Positions 1 through 11,988 are shown, counted from the stretch's first letter. The stretch: DNA of 64,000 bases from Capniomyces stellatus (GCA_001661515.1 LUVW01000013.1:906649-970648), one strand, 5' to 3'. Translations and numbers: made by a program. Notes: a model not told the origin generated them from the sequence alone.

Positions 1-46
1 CTGTGGGTCTGTTTGGCAGTAAACCTGTCTTACCTTTCCCCAGCAT
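1..46 (-). CDS. Possible N-terminus of a gene leaving the left edge
   Basis: On the minus strand an ATG at 46..44 opens a frame that stays open to the window edge (15 codons: M-L-G-K-G-K-T-G-L-L-P-N-R-P-T). A good splice donor (AAAG|GTAAGA) lies four codons in, so the first exon may be only a few codons long. The gene would lie in tandem downstream of the Erv41 gene. Too little is visible to suggest a product; this is a weak call. Confidence 0.2.
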   Translation of the reverse strand, partial: MLGKGKTGLLPNRPT

Positions 47-410
47 CAACCAATCCAACCCCACTTCAACTCCACTTCAATACCAATGCAATTTACACTT
101 GCTTCTTTCTTATTCTTTTCATTCCTTCTCTCTTCTTTATTCTATCCTTTTAATATTAATTTTCAACTTTTATTTCATTTCACAAACAATCTTTAATTTC
201 AATCATCAACTATCGCCATTTCTTTTTGTGTATTTCCATACTATTATTGTCATTCGCTTCAAAGATACAAAACATAAGGCGACTACAACAAACTAAATGT
301 CATCGGGTCCCCTCCCCCCCCCCTTTTTTTTAAAAAAAAAATGAAAAAAGTTAGAATTAAAAAGTTAGAATTAAAAAATATAATTAAAACACAACCCCTA
401 TCAACCCAAA
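47..410. other. Intergenic, pyrimidine-rich on the plus strand
   Basis: About 360 bases with no gene I can support. The plus strand is strongly C/T-rich from about 90 to 250, then runs into a homopolymer block (C then T then A) near 312-342. It separates the 3' end of the Erv41 gene from the possible start at 46 and may act as terminator of one and promoter of the other; this is inference. Confidence 0.4.
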
Positions 411-1487
411 CTAGCTCTTCTTGTCGTTGGCCAAGGTATCAGGAACCATAATGTCTGCCTTCGTGGCTCCTTCCTTGTCCAAAATACTGTATCCAACCCC
501 GCTTGACCTTCTTATCTCTGCCTCTGAGGGCACAAACAGATAATTAAATGCACTTGATAGCAGCCCAACCGACACAAAAATACCTCCAATAATCGAACAC
601 AGCCGAATTATAAACTTGGTCATTGGCATCCTTATTTCTGTTATGTTCACTGCTATTGGTTCTACATCGTAATTAAAGAATATCCCTGGTGCCGTTTCCT
701 CCTTTTCCGCATCCAAGATATAGTTGTTCACTGCGTACTGGTTTGTCGTTATTGATTTCCCATTAATCCCCGTGTACAGCGTTGGAACCACACTCATAAA
801 GTATGTACAGGCCACCACGTTCTTTTCAACTAGCTGGAACGTATCGTCCAATGGGTTTACAAGACTCGGGTACAACGTTCCAAACGAGAACTCATCAACC
901 GCGTGAGTAAAGTTCATTACGGCGTGTGGGATATGTGGACCTCCGTAACCATGGCCCAAGGCTGTAATGTGGACCGAGCCTTTAATCTTGTTGACGTTGA
1001 TTGACCCATAGAACCTGCACGAGTTTGGCTTTTCGTTTCTAAACTTTCTCCTAACCGTCTTGGCTCTTTGTTTCTTTTTTGCCAAACTAATAATGTCATG
1101 AACATGTTCCTCTTCCTCTCGTTTCAACTTGTCTTCCATTAACGTTTGCGACTGCTCCGTGTCCAAATACACATCTGCTCTCCTAACCGTCGACTTTCCA
1201 ACCGTCACTGAACCTGACTTGTCTGCAAAATCTATTCTAACCAAGGAACAAGGCGTGTTTACCGTAACATCGAAATTTATTGCAAAGGGATGTCTTGTCG
1301 TGCTATCAACCACAAACTGGTGCTTTTCTCGGTAGCTGTAAAAATCTTTTAGCTCCGCAACAAACGCTACAAATATAACAACACCCACAATCAAACTCAG
1401 CAGCCCCCCAACCGCGGTCCTAGCCTGGAAGCTTTCCTCCACCTTGGGGAACATGTCAAATCTTCTAATTGAACTCAGTAAACTCAT
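411..1487 (-). CDS. ERV41: Erv41/ERGIC2-type cargo receptor subunit
   Basis: Single open frame of 358 residues. In the family, Erv41 pairs with Erv46 in COPII/COPI vesicles and helps retrieve leaked ER proteins from the Golgi. The protein starts with the family signature R-F-D-M-F-P-K-V-E-E, then a first membrane segment (about 27-47), a lumenal domain with C-R-F-Y-G-S-I-N-V-N-K and H-A-V-D-E-F-S-F-G-x-x-Y-P-S-L-x-N-P-L-D, and a second membrane segment (about 300-325). Length and termini fit Erv41 rather than the longer Erv46. The ATG at 1487 was chosen because it puts the signature at the usual distance; the frame opens slightly earlier but only with a TTG. A TTTGCAG acceptor-like site abuts the ATG, so a 5'UTR intron is possible. 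Confidence 0.9.
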   Translation of the reverse strand: MSLLSSIRRFDMFPKVEESFQARTAVGGLLSLIVGVVIFVAFVAELKDFYSYREKHQFVVDSTTRHPFAINFDVTVNTPCSLVRIDFADKSGSVTVGKSTVRRADVYLDTEQSQTLMEDKLKREEEEHVHDIISLAKKKQRAKTVRRKFRNEKPNSCRFYGSINVNKIKGSVHITALGHGYGGPHIPHAVMNFTHAVDEFSFGTLYPSLVNPLDDTFQLVEKNVVACTYFMSVVPTLYTGINGKSITTNQYAVNNYILDAEKEETAPGIFFNYDVEPIAVNITEIRMPMTKFIIRLCSIIGGIFVSVGLLSSAFNYLFVPSEAEIRRSSGVGYSILDKEGATKADIMVPDTLANDKKS

Positions 1488-2766
1488 CCTGCAAAGTAGA
1501 CTCAAACAGTATTGATGAAAATAAAAATATATTTTAACCTAGCTACAATACTTGGAAACCGGATGTTCTTTTTGAGAATCTAAAATCAACCCTTGAAAAA
1601 TCAAAGCAGTCAGATTTCATCCAATTGCCAGAAAACAATCAACACTTTATTATTCTACAATAAACCAAAAAAACAACAAAAAAACCTACAATTGCTATTT
1701 ATGTTTCCTCAACTAATATGTTCTTATGAATTTTCCATCAATTAGTGTGAAGAAAACTATAAACGAATAAACAACAAGTAAAGGAATGAGGCAAACAAAA
1801 CAATAAATTCAATTATTCTGAATCATCCTATTTCGCCTCTAATTTTCTTGCTCCAACAACCACTATCCAGGGAGAGCTTTTGATTTTACTATCATTTTTT
1901 GCTTTTACCTTTATCATCACATTTGTCTTGGCTTTGCATTTCATCTAAACAATCAAGCCTGGGAATTCGTGATGTTTCCCAACAAATTAACTAAGCGTAG
2001 CAATTTAACTTGAACCCAAAACTCTAATTTGCCATCAACTCCAAAGTGGTTCGATGTCCCCATTCATGTAAAATTATCCCAACAAGCATTTAAAACACAT
2101 ACTTGTGAACCAACCGTACATAATTCTTCAAACATATTCTCAAACTAAAACTATACGTCTTAACCACCCTCAAATCTTTCCTAAACACCTTCCCTCTCCC
2201 CCAGAATCAGCGTAAAAACTGAATCTATTATAACCATAACCCTCAAACAAATAGAGCATAATTATCTGACTCCTAGCAATAACTGTATCCAAGTCACTCA
2301 TTAGGCGCTACCCAAAATACATGCTCGCTTACTTTATTTTATGCAAGTTGACAAAGCTCCACTTATTAAAGCACAGCCACAGCCAATAAAGAATGAGTTT
2401 AAAAAAGATACATTGCATTCTCGCACATCAAACAACTAAAATAAATGTGTATGTGTATATATTTAGAGGTAAAAAAACAAATTGAACAAAAGAAATAAAC
2501 AATTTATAATGATCTAAAATATGGTTTAGTTGGTGGTATAATAAATACGAGTTGTATTGCTCTAGTAAAAGTAGTTTATACAGTCTGAAAACTTCTTTAT
2601 CGAAACATTGTAGACCGGATGCGTACAGTTCTGTGAATAAGCCATTTCCACATCCCAAATGTTTTTTTTAAAAAAGAATAAAATAAAAGGATAATAAGAT
2701 CATTAGTCCGTTATCTTTTTTTAAAAAAGAAAGGTTGTACAAAGTAAATCAGATATTTTTAAATGA
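1488..2766. other. Intergenic, no gene seen
   Basis: About 1.3 kb between the 5' end of the Erv41 gene and the 3' end of the farnesyltransferase beta gene, both on the minus strand. It should hold the Erv41 promoter. It is AT-rich with frequent stops in all frames; I see no RNA gene or clear repeat. Confidence 0.5.
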
Positions 2767-5252
2767 TTAGTTTACCAGTTTATTTAGTGGATCTCCTATA
2801 ACGCTAACTGAGCTGGGAAACTCATCCCACATCTGCACATTCATATTTGTATGTGCCGACTTTGTAAAACTTTTTTGCAAACTTTTATCAACACCGACAT
2901 AGTTTTGTGACAATGACAGACCAGAAAGGCAGTATAGAGTATGGTAGTAGTCTCGGTTTCTACAACAAAATTGTAACAGCATCATTAGAAGAAGAAAACA
3001 AAACAAACACCAAACAAAGCTAAATAATACTATCACATCCTTATATTAGCCAACATCAAGCAAACTTACTTTCCAGGCTTATCTCGCAGTCCACCAAGAC
3101 TGGTCTTTTGACAACACAGTAGAATGTATTTTTGTAAAGCATCTAACCCATAAAATATTTCCAATATCGATATAAGCATACGTGCCGACAGCCCAGGCCC
3201 ACGCCCACGCCAATCCAGATATGAATATATATATATATATATATATATGCTAAATAAACAAAATACAGTGAACTACAAAAAAAAATAAAGATGGTGTATT
3301 GAACCGCCATTACCTCGATCATAAAGATAGTCTAGTGAGTGGGTGCATAAATATAATAATTAGATTTTATTTGACTAGGGTTATCTGGCTAGGGTTATTT
3401 GACTAGGTTTGATGAGAATGTATGTGTGTATTCAGTAAAATAAAAATAAGATCATATTACGTACCTTGTTTGGGATCTCTTCCTAACGCGTTTTGCAGTA
3501 TTGGAAAAATAGCGCCTACCCAAAACGAGTAGCAGCCATCCACAAGCTTGTTGATCCTTCCATTAAACCCGCCTTCAAAAGCCATTTGGCGATTTACAGT
3601 CCATTCCTAAAAGTTTTAAACCAGCGCAAACTGTAAATACCCAAACATGTACATAATAAATCGCGTTGAAAAGCCAAACACACAAACTAATAAATAATGA
3701 TAACAGAGGTACTTGTAAGAATAGAATGTTAAAGACCCACCACAAAACCAGAGATATCAATGCAGCCAAACCCATCAATAATATCCAATATTGCTGCAGC
3801 ACAAAACGAGTATCCCCCATGCGACTCCACGCCGGGACTTGGCCCAAATCCACCGTCATAGTTCTGGCAACTATATGTGGTACAAATATACAAGCAAGCA
3901 TTGGTTGTTATCCCAAGTACATGGACACAAATTATGACACACGCTCACCCGTCGATATGCTCCACTTACCTTGAAACAAATGAACCGACATTTTTGACTA
4001 GATCTTCGGTCAATATATTTAACAGCGATGCTATCACTAGGGCACAGTACGCTCCACTAAATTGGCAAAATTTACGGGTCTGTGTTTCAGTATAACCAAT
4101 TTTAAAAAGCATTGGAGAAAATAACGCGCTGCCTGGAGTTGACAGGAGCATAACTTTTGCATTTTATCCATTATTATATTTAAGCATTACCGCAAGTCAA
4201 CTTCTCCACCCTCATGCATCAAAAACGCCCCGTTCCCCAGCTTCATTTCCATCAACCAACTAAGCATAGCTTTTCTACAGTTTTTTTTTTACCACATACA
4301 TACACGTCTGTTTATTTGTGTTACCTCCCACTCGAAAACCATGGACAACATTGCGTATCATTCAAGTCTTGCTCAAGTTTAACTCGAGTTTACTGTGTAG
4401 CAGAAAGCTAATCAACATAATTAAATTTACCTATCTATAGCCTCGTAAGCATACTTGTCTCCTATCATTACTAGACTTGAAACTGCTGCATAAGAGGCAG
4501 CCAAATGCGATACCTGGCCTAGCCCTCCTCCAAATCCACCATTCTTATTTTGGAACTGTTTTAGCTTATCGACAACTCTGTGGTTTGATTTTAAAGAAAA
4601 GTACGTCAGTTTAACCTTTCGTTTTGGCTAAATAACACAGAAATATTAGTAAAGCTTGCACATACCTTTTACCTACTCGCTCAGTCACCTCATAATCCAA
4701 TAAATCCAAAGATTCCAAACACCAAAATTCGAACCAAGGCTGCGATGCGTCTAGCGACTGGTATCCAGTTGAAATGCTGTCGAATGCCATCAACATGTAC
4801 CGAATGTGCGAATCCTTCTTCAAATGGTAGCTAATTATAAATTTTATGTCAGATCCGTTTATTTATCTTTTAGCTGGCAAACGACTTTATTTTGAATTGG
4901 TTTGATATTCTCATTAACAACAACAACAATAATAATAATAACGTATGTTTACTTTGTGTCCTCGACTGGTGTGTCTACATTTTTTGCTTCGTTTTCGTAT
5001 ATATATAAAACATCGTCTTCCACTTTATCCTATTGTTTTGAATTCAATTTTCAAATACATAACATATATGTATATTAAAACAACAGCTTACAGCGCCTGC
5101 TTTTCTCATTGTAGCATTCTGCAGCTAAATTGAGAAACCCTTGATATTTTTCAATACAAAAGTCTAAATGTAGAATCAATTACTTGATTTAATGACGTTT
5201 CTGTGGGCAAATCATCGTCATTATACATGCACGAGAGCGGCACTCTATCCAT
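2767..5252 (-). CDS. RAM1: Protein farnesyltransferase subunit beta
   Basis: Catalytic beta subunit of CaaX farnesyltransferase, which with an alpha subunit attaches farnesyl to C-terminal cysteines of Ras-like and other proteins. Reconstructed exons on the minus strand: 5184-5252, 5092-5118, 4953-5029, 4666-4830, 4431-4577, 4191-4274, 3970-4056, 3741-3870, 3465-3606, 3070-3142, 2767-2959; phases agree and give 397 residues. Diagnostic stretches in order: [47 protein letters not shown], the zinc-binding L-V-D-G-C-Y-S-F-W, and [16 protein letters not shown] with the third zinc ligand His. D-x-C and His of the zinc site are all present, so the enzyme should be active. The second exon is only 27 bases and has two in-frame acceptors six bases apart. 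Confidence 0.93.
3225..3248. repeat. (AT)n microsatellite in an intron
   Basis: About 12 AT dinucleotides inside the 322-base intron between the ninth and tenth coding exons of the farnesyltransferase beta gene. It is preceded by a short GC-rich patch with repeated GCCCAC-like words near 3190-3210. Confidence 0.85.
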
Positions 5253-6947
5253 TATACCCTTATATTTGTTTCTTTGAAATCGCTTTTTATGTTGTGAACG
5301 CCCTGTATCGGATTTTCAAATAGTTGAACTCAAAAGAGCGGGATATGATTTCGAATATTGTGTTATCCAGTCAACTCTGAATAATAATCAATCAGTATCG
5401 ACAAACTTTTGTCATTTTATTTTCATTGAAATCTAGCTATTTGCCATTTGAATGCTGTAGTTCTTTGTGTTTTGCTTGACACTTTTTCACTTTTCTTAAC
5501 TGGAATCTTACTGACCAACTTTATTTCAAAAATACTAAAATGCAATTTGTTAAACCGATTTTTGCTTTAATGGAGTTGACCAATAAAATACCGAACACTT
5601 GGTTATTGAATTTAAACTTTTGCCTTGAACCAGTTCCTCGACCAAATAATAAAATGCTATCGGACCAAAGGAAAGCACACTACTAGACCACTTGGATGAG
5701 ACCCGACGGTTTATTACCACTTTGCTGTACTGAATGTAATACCAGCTCCACCTCCAAGAGATACACTCGGCCGTTTATAAAGCAGCATCTTCAGAATAGT
5801 TTAATGAGGTCTGAATGGCAATATAAAATTACATGCTACATGGGAGTGGGGTTGCGTGTTTTAGATTTAGCAAACTTGCTTAGAGGTATACAAAATAATG
5901 GTGTGATTAACACTGTCTACTGTTTGGGGTATACAAAGTAATAGTGTGATTAACACTGTCTACTATTCGAGGTATATGTAAACTGTGGGCTCTATAGCAT
6001 GTGGAGGTGGTTTGTTCAAGGTTTCAGTGGAACCTGGACGTTCTTTTAAAGCTCGAGATTTTCGGTAGTTTATGAAACTATGTAACCAGCTTTCGAAAGA
6101 AAGAAGGAAAAGTGGAAAAGTGGAAAAGTGGAGGAATTGAAAGGAAGGGAAAAACTACGAGATTGAAGTCTATTGGGTAGCTAATGTGTTCTCTTTAACA
6201 AATCAGAGTCAATTTCACTATGAGCTAGCTAGGGCAGCTGATTTCTGGGAGACATTAAAGTCGACAATTACAATGCTAGCTTTTTTATCCAGTCACATTA
6301 GATTAAATATTTGAAATTACAAAACTCGCAACTTTCCTACAAACCATTATGATTACGTATGCCAAACTCTCAACAGCTTTTGGTTAAAAAAAAAAAAAAG
6401 AGAAAAAAAGGAGGCCGATATTAAGAGATTCAGTTAATGGATGGCAACTGTGAAAATTAATTAGATATTGAAACTTTAATGTATCGCAAAGTAGTGCTAA
6501 ATGTGTTCGGCCTCCTTCTCTTTTTAGTAGGGATATTTACAGATTTTAATTAATAATATAGATTGTGTAAGTGAACAAGTTTATTAGCGTTATATCAGTA
6601 AATTCGTTATTTAAAGCTAGAGCCAGAAGTGAATCCAAGCGATAATTGTAGCGACACCATTAACGAAAATCGAATCTATAGTTTACAAACGTTTACTTTA
6701 TTGTCTTGTAACACGTTGGAAGTATAGTATACTTATGGATTCGAAACATACACATACCCTTCCTCTTATTTTAATAAGACTGGGATCTGTTTGTTGATGG
6801 TTTAAATTGTTGCAGTAATTGTTGCAGGATTATATAAAAACAATGGTTATATGGCTCTAGATGCGTTGCTTTCGAAACTCGAATCTCTATCTTTGTTTTT
6901 ACTAACCCTTTGTATTTTTATTTACAATTTAACTCTAATTATAGCAA
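5253..6947. other. Divergent promoter region, farnesyltransferase beta / RPS2
   Basis: About 1.7 kb between two divergent genes. It holds a 43-base tandem duplication (listed separately), a short AGTGGAAA-type purine repeat near 6110-6135, and poly-A/poly-purine runs near 6385. Close to the RPS2 start there is an AACCCT word (6904-6909) resembling the telo-box of many fungal ribosomal protein promoters, and a CTAAT...TATAG sequence ending at 6944 that could be the 3' end of a 5'UTR intron. Neither is proven. I could not support an 81-codon frame at 5696-5941. Confidence 0.4.
5883..5977. repeat. 43-base direct tandem duplication
   Basis: Two adjacent copies of a 43-base unit (5883-5925 and 5926-5968), about 90% identical by eye, followed by the first bases of a third copy. 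The shared core is GTGTGATTAACACTGTCTAC. It lies in the farnesyltransferase/RPS2 divergent intergenic region. Confidence 0.85.
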
Positions 6948-7883
6948 ATGGCTGATTCTGCACCGGCCGATAATCGTGGTTAGTACTATACACTTTATAA
7001 CTTATATATAAAATAAGGCGAATTATAATTGTCGTACACCGGCCTTAAAAAAAACTTAATTATGTTATTATTCAGCGGTATGTTTAATTTGAACTTGCTT
7101 ACTAATTAACTGGCTTATTCTTAAACATTAGAACGTGGTGGGTTTGGCCGCGGACGTGGACGTGGTGGTGATCGTGGACGCGCAAGACGTGGACGTCGTA
7201 ATGACGAAGAGTCCGCCTGGGTCCCAGTTACCAAACTTGGTCGTCTCGTAAAAGATGGAAAAATCAAATCAATGGAACAAATCTATTTGTTCTCACTCCC
7301 AGTCAAGGAGTACCAAATTGTCGACTACTTCCTTCCTAAGCTCAAGGATGAAGTCATGAACATTATGTCAGTTCAAAAACAAACTCGTGCCGGTCAGCGT
7401 ACCCGTTTTAAGGCTTTTGTTGCTATTGGAGATTCCGATTGCCATGTAGGTCTTGGAGTCAAGTGCTCCAAAGAAGTCGCCACTGCCATCCGTGGTGGTT
7501 TGATCTTGGCCAAGCTTTCAATCATTCCTGTCCGTCGTGGATACTGGGGATCTAAGATTGGTGCTCCTCACACAGTTCCTAGCAAGGTTACTGGTAAGTG
7601 TGGATCCGTCATCTGTAGACTTGTACCAGCTCCTCACGGTACCGGTATTGTTGCCGCCCCAACACCAAAGAAGTTGCTGTCTCTTGCTGGTATCACCGAT
7701 TGTTATACCACTTCCCGTGGATCCACCAAGACTTTGGGTAACTTTGTCAAGGCCACTTTTGCAGCCATTGGTAACACTTACTCATTCTTGACTCCTGACC
7801 TCTGGGCTGAAACCCACTTCTCAGCTGACCCATACCATGAGTACTCTGACTTTTTGGCCAAGAACCAAAAAATTAGATACTAA
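6948..7883 (+). CDS. RPS2: 40S ribosomal protein uS5 (S2)
   Basis: Component of the small ribosomal subunit near the mRNA entry site and decoding centre. Exons 6948-6978 and 7132-7883 give 260 residues, close to the family's usual 250-290. After a short acidic start comes an Arg/Gly-rich tract ([10 protein letters not shown]), then the family opening [12 protein letters not shown], the S5 domain with [14 protein letters not shown], and the C-terminal domain containing [11 protein letters not shown]. The 153-base intron follows the 10th codon and has a good branch site (TTACTAATTAAC near 7099-7110). Codon use is biased to C/T-ending codons, as expected for a highly expressed gene. The gene is convergent with the proteasome subunit gene. 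Confidence 0.96.
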
Positions 7884-8323
7884 ACCCTTTCGTTTTACGG
7901 GTTAGCATTTTTTCTTTTTAGCTCTTAGTTGTTTTTAAAAATAAATAAATGAACATTTAAACTAAACCACACCACTGTATCAAAACTTGATATTTGACAT
8001 TAACCGCCATTGATTCACCTTGGTTTTAGCTAATATTACTTTTATTGGTATTGTCTACAACTATCAGCCACCAGCTCCATAAACAACAATTACATCCTCC
8101 TCCCCCCTCTCCTTCCACACCACTGTATCATATACACGACTTTGCAGCCAACTACTTGTTTGTGCTCTGCTTGAAATAAAAAGCGAGTTGGTATTCAAAG
8201 AGTAATTTAAAGTCAAGACAATGAACAGGGAAAAAAAAGAAGGAAAAAGTATGCTATTAGAAAGGATCTTGAACTCAATCCTACAAAATTGGAACAATAG
8301 TAGAAATAAAAATAAAATAAAAA
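7884..8323. other. Shared 3' region of RPS2 and proteasome beta-6
   Basis: About 440 bases between two convergent stop codons. It is AT-rich with several AATAAA-like words (for example near 7940-7950 on the plus strand). A 77-codon frame here has no protein-like features. No gene seen. Confidence 0.5.
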
Positions 8324-9781
8324 TCAGTCGTGTTTGAGCTGGCGCAGTTCTCTTTCAATGCCATTGGAGTCAACAATGTATATTTCCAAGAAGTCACCAG
8401 TATATATATCGCGTTCAGTAGCGCTTGTGAATGCATCAATAGCGATGTCCAGTGCTTCTTTTCTGGTTAGCTTTCTATCTTTATCGACGTTTTGCTGGTT
8501 CTTGAATCCCACTTGATTGTCTAAAAATGGCTGGATCAAGCCCGATGCAGAGCCATAAACTTGGAATCCAACCCGCTCCATATTTCCAACTGGGTCATAT
8601 GAGAATACGCATCCTTTACCTATTTGTTTAGTTATTTATTTCACTTGACGTAAGTATTGCCTTCTGCTTTTATTTACTTTTGTGTTTATTCATGTTTGCA
8701 CGGTTTACTCGAGTTCAATTGTGTAGACCAAATTTTTTTTACAAACACTTTATAGGTACAACAAAAGCTTTATAGCCCAACGTTATTGTGGCATTGGTAC
8801 AAGCAGTCAAAAACAAAATTTGTTTGAATTACCTTGTCCATCAACTCCTGCAAGTATTGGGAAAACATAGTAAGGGAAGAATCTTTTTTGGTACATCATT
8901 ATTGACAACATCTGAGCTATTGCTGGTGCTTGGATCTCCCGTTCGTTTTTATTCCAATAGCGCTAGTGTAGCATAGTTATGTTGTTGGTTAGTCATAGCA
9001 CATTCATTCATTCACTCATTCATTCATAATCAAGTGCTGCTTGTAGCAAGTGATAAACCCTGAAAAGTTTAAACAAAGCTTTACATTCATCATGTTTAAA
9101 TTTATTGCGTGTTAATACAGACAAGACCCATCAGACTTGAAATGCAATATATGTATATACGTGTGTATAAAAAAAGTGATTTACCTCGATTTGCAGTCTT
9201 GAATTTTCCATCAACTTCTTCCCATCAGCAGAATAACCTGATATCGCAATCATCGTTTTATCGGTTCTATTTATCAATCCAAACATTTCAAAAACTAAAT
9301 TTAAATTCTTGATCAAGTAAACCAACCGCCTTTTTATTATAAAAAGCACAACAAAAACCCAAATCAAGAATCCGTGCTTCAAAGCTATTACTTGACAGAT
9401 GAGTATAAAGATGCGGTTACTTACAGTTTAAATATCTTGGGATCAAATCTAGTATTGATGCTATATCCCTCGCTTTGTCTCGTATCTGATGCAATGATAC
9501 AAAAATCTTCGCCCGCAATAGCCAAGGATGTACTATATATTTCATTTAATCACGTAGAAAGGAAGGTGGGAAATTAAAACATAATTAAACGGTTTAATTT
9601 TACAACACACGTAGCAAATCCCAGCGATTGATTTGTATTGAAAGGTACTGTTATAAAAAAAACCACCGTCTACAAAGACATACCCGCCATTGTCTACATA
9701 AGGCTCCCATCGTGCACCGTGATGCTCTTTGGCACCATTCTGGCTTGCTAAATTTACTCCCTCTGATGACTTATAATCCAT
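8324..9781 (-). CDS. PRE7: 20S proteasome subunit beta-6 (Pre7/PSMB1)
   Basis: Non-proteolytic beta subunit of the 20S core. Exons on the minus strand: 9684-9781, 9425-9532, 9185-9266, 8833-8962, 8324-8619; phases agree and give 237 residues. Recognisable features in order: a propeptide-like start ending [48 protein letters not shown], and the beta-6 signature [14 protein letters not shown] with [10 protein letters not shown] near the C-terminus. There is no catalytic Thr-1 after the propeptide, as normal for beta-6. The first exon boundary splits the conserved N-G-G-T. High confidence. Confidence 0.95.
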
Positions 9782-10364
9782 TGTTTGAGCGTTTGTATAT
9801 CTTGCCTTTATTTCTTTTTATTGTGTTTTAGGATTGTATTGAAACTTTTTAGTGATGTTAGAGAAATAAGCCTCGAAGTCCGTTACTAGTTTTAGGCAAG
9901 TTCAAAATACAAATAAACAAAGCTACTGTCTACTTTAACAAATTTGCCAATTCAATAAACAATTGTTGGTTGCTGCTTTCTTTGTCGAAAATTATGTGTG
10001 TTTTGATTTTTATTTTGAAATGACGTATTTCCCTGTTTACATTTAATTTTCTCAGCTTTGGAGTATCCTAGAAGCCATAAACAGCAGTTTGTTATTGGTC
10101 AAATCCATTAATTTGCATCTGACAAATAAGAAATGCTGGTGCTTAAATTAAAGCAATTGAATTGTTTTAAATCTCCCAGTTCACTCTCCAACTGGTCCTC
10201 CGACTGACCCACCAATTGACCTTCAACTAGCTTGTTAGCATCGGATTGTTGCTTAATAATCTACAATGATAACATCTTGCTATATCGGAATGAACTTGGT
10301 TCATATCCGGACTCAGTCCCAGGTTGTTGATACTCATTAACATTAAACGAGAATGCCCATTTAG
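9782..10364. other. Intergenic, proteasome beta-6 promoter
   Basis: About 580 bases between the start of the beta-6 gene and the proposed end of the FSH1-like gene, both on the minus strand. A small cluster of related CCAACTGGTC/CCACCAATTGACC words lies near 10190-10220; I cannot assign a function. No gene seen. Confidence 0.4.
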
Positions 10365-11988
10365 TCAAGCATTCAGTTCATGACGCTGATGTCTGCAAAA
10401 AAAAATTGGTTAGAACAAACAGAAACACACAACTTTAGAATATGGGTTATTGGATTTTTTTTCTTCTCTTTACTCTTAGTATTGGTTACTTGTTTGTGAA
10501 AGTTGTTATTTAAACGTTTCCCAGTACTAACGGAGAAACCATACTTAAAGTACGATGTTATGGAGGGTGTAAATAGGGTTTATTATTTATAAGAATATAT
10601 TTTGAATATATTTAAAGCTATAGTACGAAGATGTTGATTATAAATGGAAAATTTATGCTATGTAACCTGAACCTAATTAGTTTCAACCTCAGCATATTAG
10701 TCTAACACCATTATCCACAAATTTTTTATACTCTCTAATAACTGATGTATTTAACGGAACAATGTGTCTATGGATCAGAAATAGTGACAGATTAAATCGA
10801 AATGAACGTTAGTAATATACCACAAAGACGACTAATACATATTTTGACCATTGAGACAAAGCGGTTATAACATAATATAGTCAAGTATAATAATACAATT
10901 AGTGTTGGTATCTTACCCTCCTTCAAAATTCAAAACCTTTGGATCAACAAAACTTTCAGCTAACAGCAGCGACCTTTCCTGCGAAACCACTGTATCCCAT
11001 TTACCAATCACATGCAAGCTTATAGCCTTCTTTTTGACTTGGAAGTATTTCTGTAACGCCGGGGCTGTTGGTCTTGATCCACCAATCATGACTGCAAACT
11101 TAAATGCAGGTTGGTTAGCAAACTTGTGTTCTTTTCTATCCCCCTCTAGTATTGAGCATAGAATTGACCCCAGAATTGCGCCTATTTATCATCAACCGTT
11201 ACTTGTTTAGTTCGAAAAAGACCGTGGCATTTGCATCACTGTCTATTAGAGTGCAAAGTTTGACTATTCGTGCAAGAAGTAATGTAGCATAAACCGATTG
11301 TTTTTACATTAATAAAAGCTTTACCTTGTGAAAATCCCACGACACCGTCAAATGGACCCTAATCAAAATTTATTTTATTCGCATGTAATTAGAACATGTC
11401 TAAAACCACACTGATGAAAATTATTCCCTTTGAAATATTACGTACCTGTGTTGCAATCACATGTTCCAAGTATTTCAATGTGTTATCGATCCCTTCTATT
11501 TCCTGTGTCTCTCTATTTAAAAATGTCCACCATGCCCTTGAAGAATCTATGCGTTCGATTTGTGAGATTTTTGATGTAAAAATACGTTAACAACTCAAGT
11601 CAGAACAGTTTACTTTATACACGCAGCATTAAGAATATCCCAAAATAGTTAATAATACGTGAGTTGTCTTTATTACCTTCGTCTCCTACAACAGGTTCTT
11701 TGTATGAAACAGGGTTGGATATTGTCACCTGGTCGTCCACAGAGGTTATGATTATTGGGCCGTCAAGAAATACTAAAGTTACAATTATTCAACATTAAGC
11801 ATTTTAAATCAGAATTCAACTCGGGGAAAAAAAACGGGCTTTATTTTACTATGCTGAGTATATGATTTATACAGTATTTCGTTCTTACCAAACTCGTCGT
11901 TTTCCGAAAAACACTTTTGTATTCCGCGAGTCTTCACCTTGAACTTGCTTGCATTTTGTGAGAATCCGTGTAGAAATAAAACTTTCAT
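10365..11988 (-). CDS. FSH1/OVCA2-type serine hydrolase
   Basis: Small alpha/beta hydrolase of the fungal family of serine hydrolases (FSH); the substrate is not established for this branch. Exons on the minus strand: 11889-11988, 11677-11772, 11446-11546, 11325-11358, 10917-11181, 10365-10392, giving 207 residues. It opens with the family start M-K-V-L-F-L-H-G-F-S-Q-N. The nucleophile elbow is G-F-S-Q-G (Ser109), the acid is in I-G-K-W-D-T-V-V (Asp173), and the His is in E-G-G-H (His200), so the triad is complete. The last intron is long (524 bases) and the last exon only 28 bases, ending seven residues after the catalytic His; the exact 3' end is the least certain part. Yeast Fsh1 is somewhat longer (about 240). 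Confidence 0.85.

Noticed and set aside
3..296. Plus-strand 97-codon frame at the left edge
   Set aside because: Composition is that of a C/T-rich tract (Ser, Phe, Leu, Ile repeats), it begins with a GTG, and there is no domain.
4323..4403. Apparent farnesyltransferase exon containing an in-frame stop, suggesting a pseudogene
   Set aside because: The real exon lies further on at 4191-4274 and supplies the conserved [14 protein letters not shown] in phase; 4323-4403 is intron.
5696..5941. 81-codon plus-strand frame upstream of RPS2
   Set aside because: It runs into the 43-base tandem duplication, lacks family features and sits in a promoter region.
6719..6740. GTTTCGAATCC-like word on the minus strand as a tRNA T-arm
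   Set aside because: No matching acceptor stem, D-arm or anticodon arm at the right distances.
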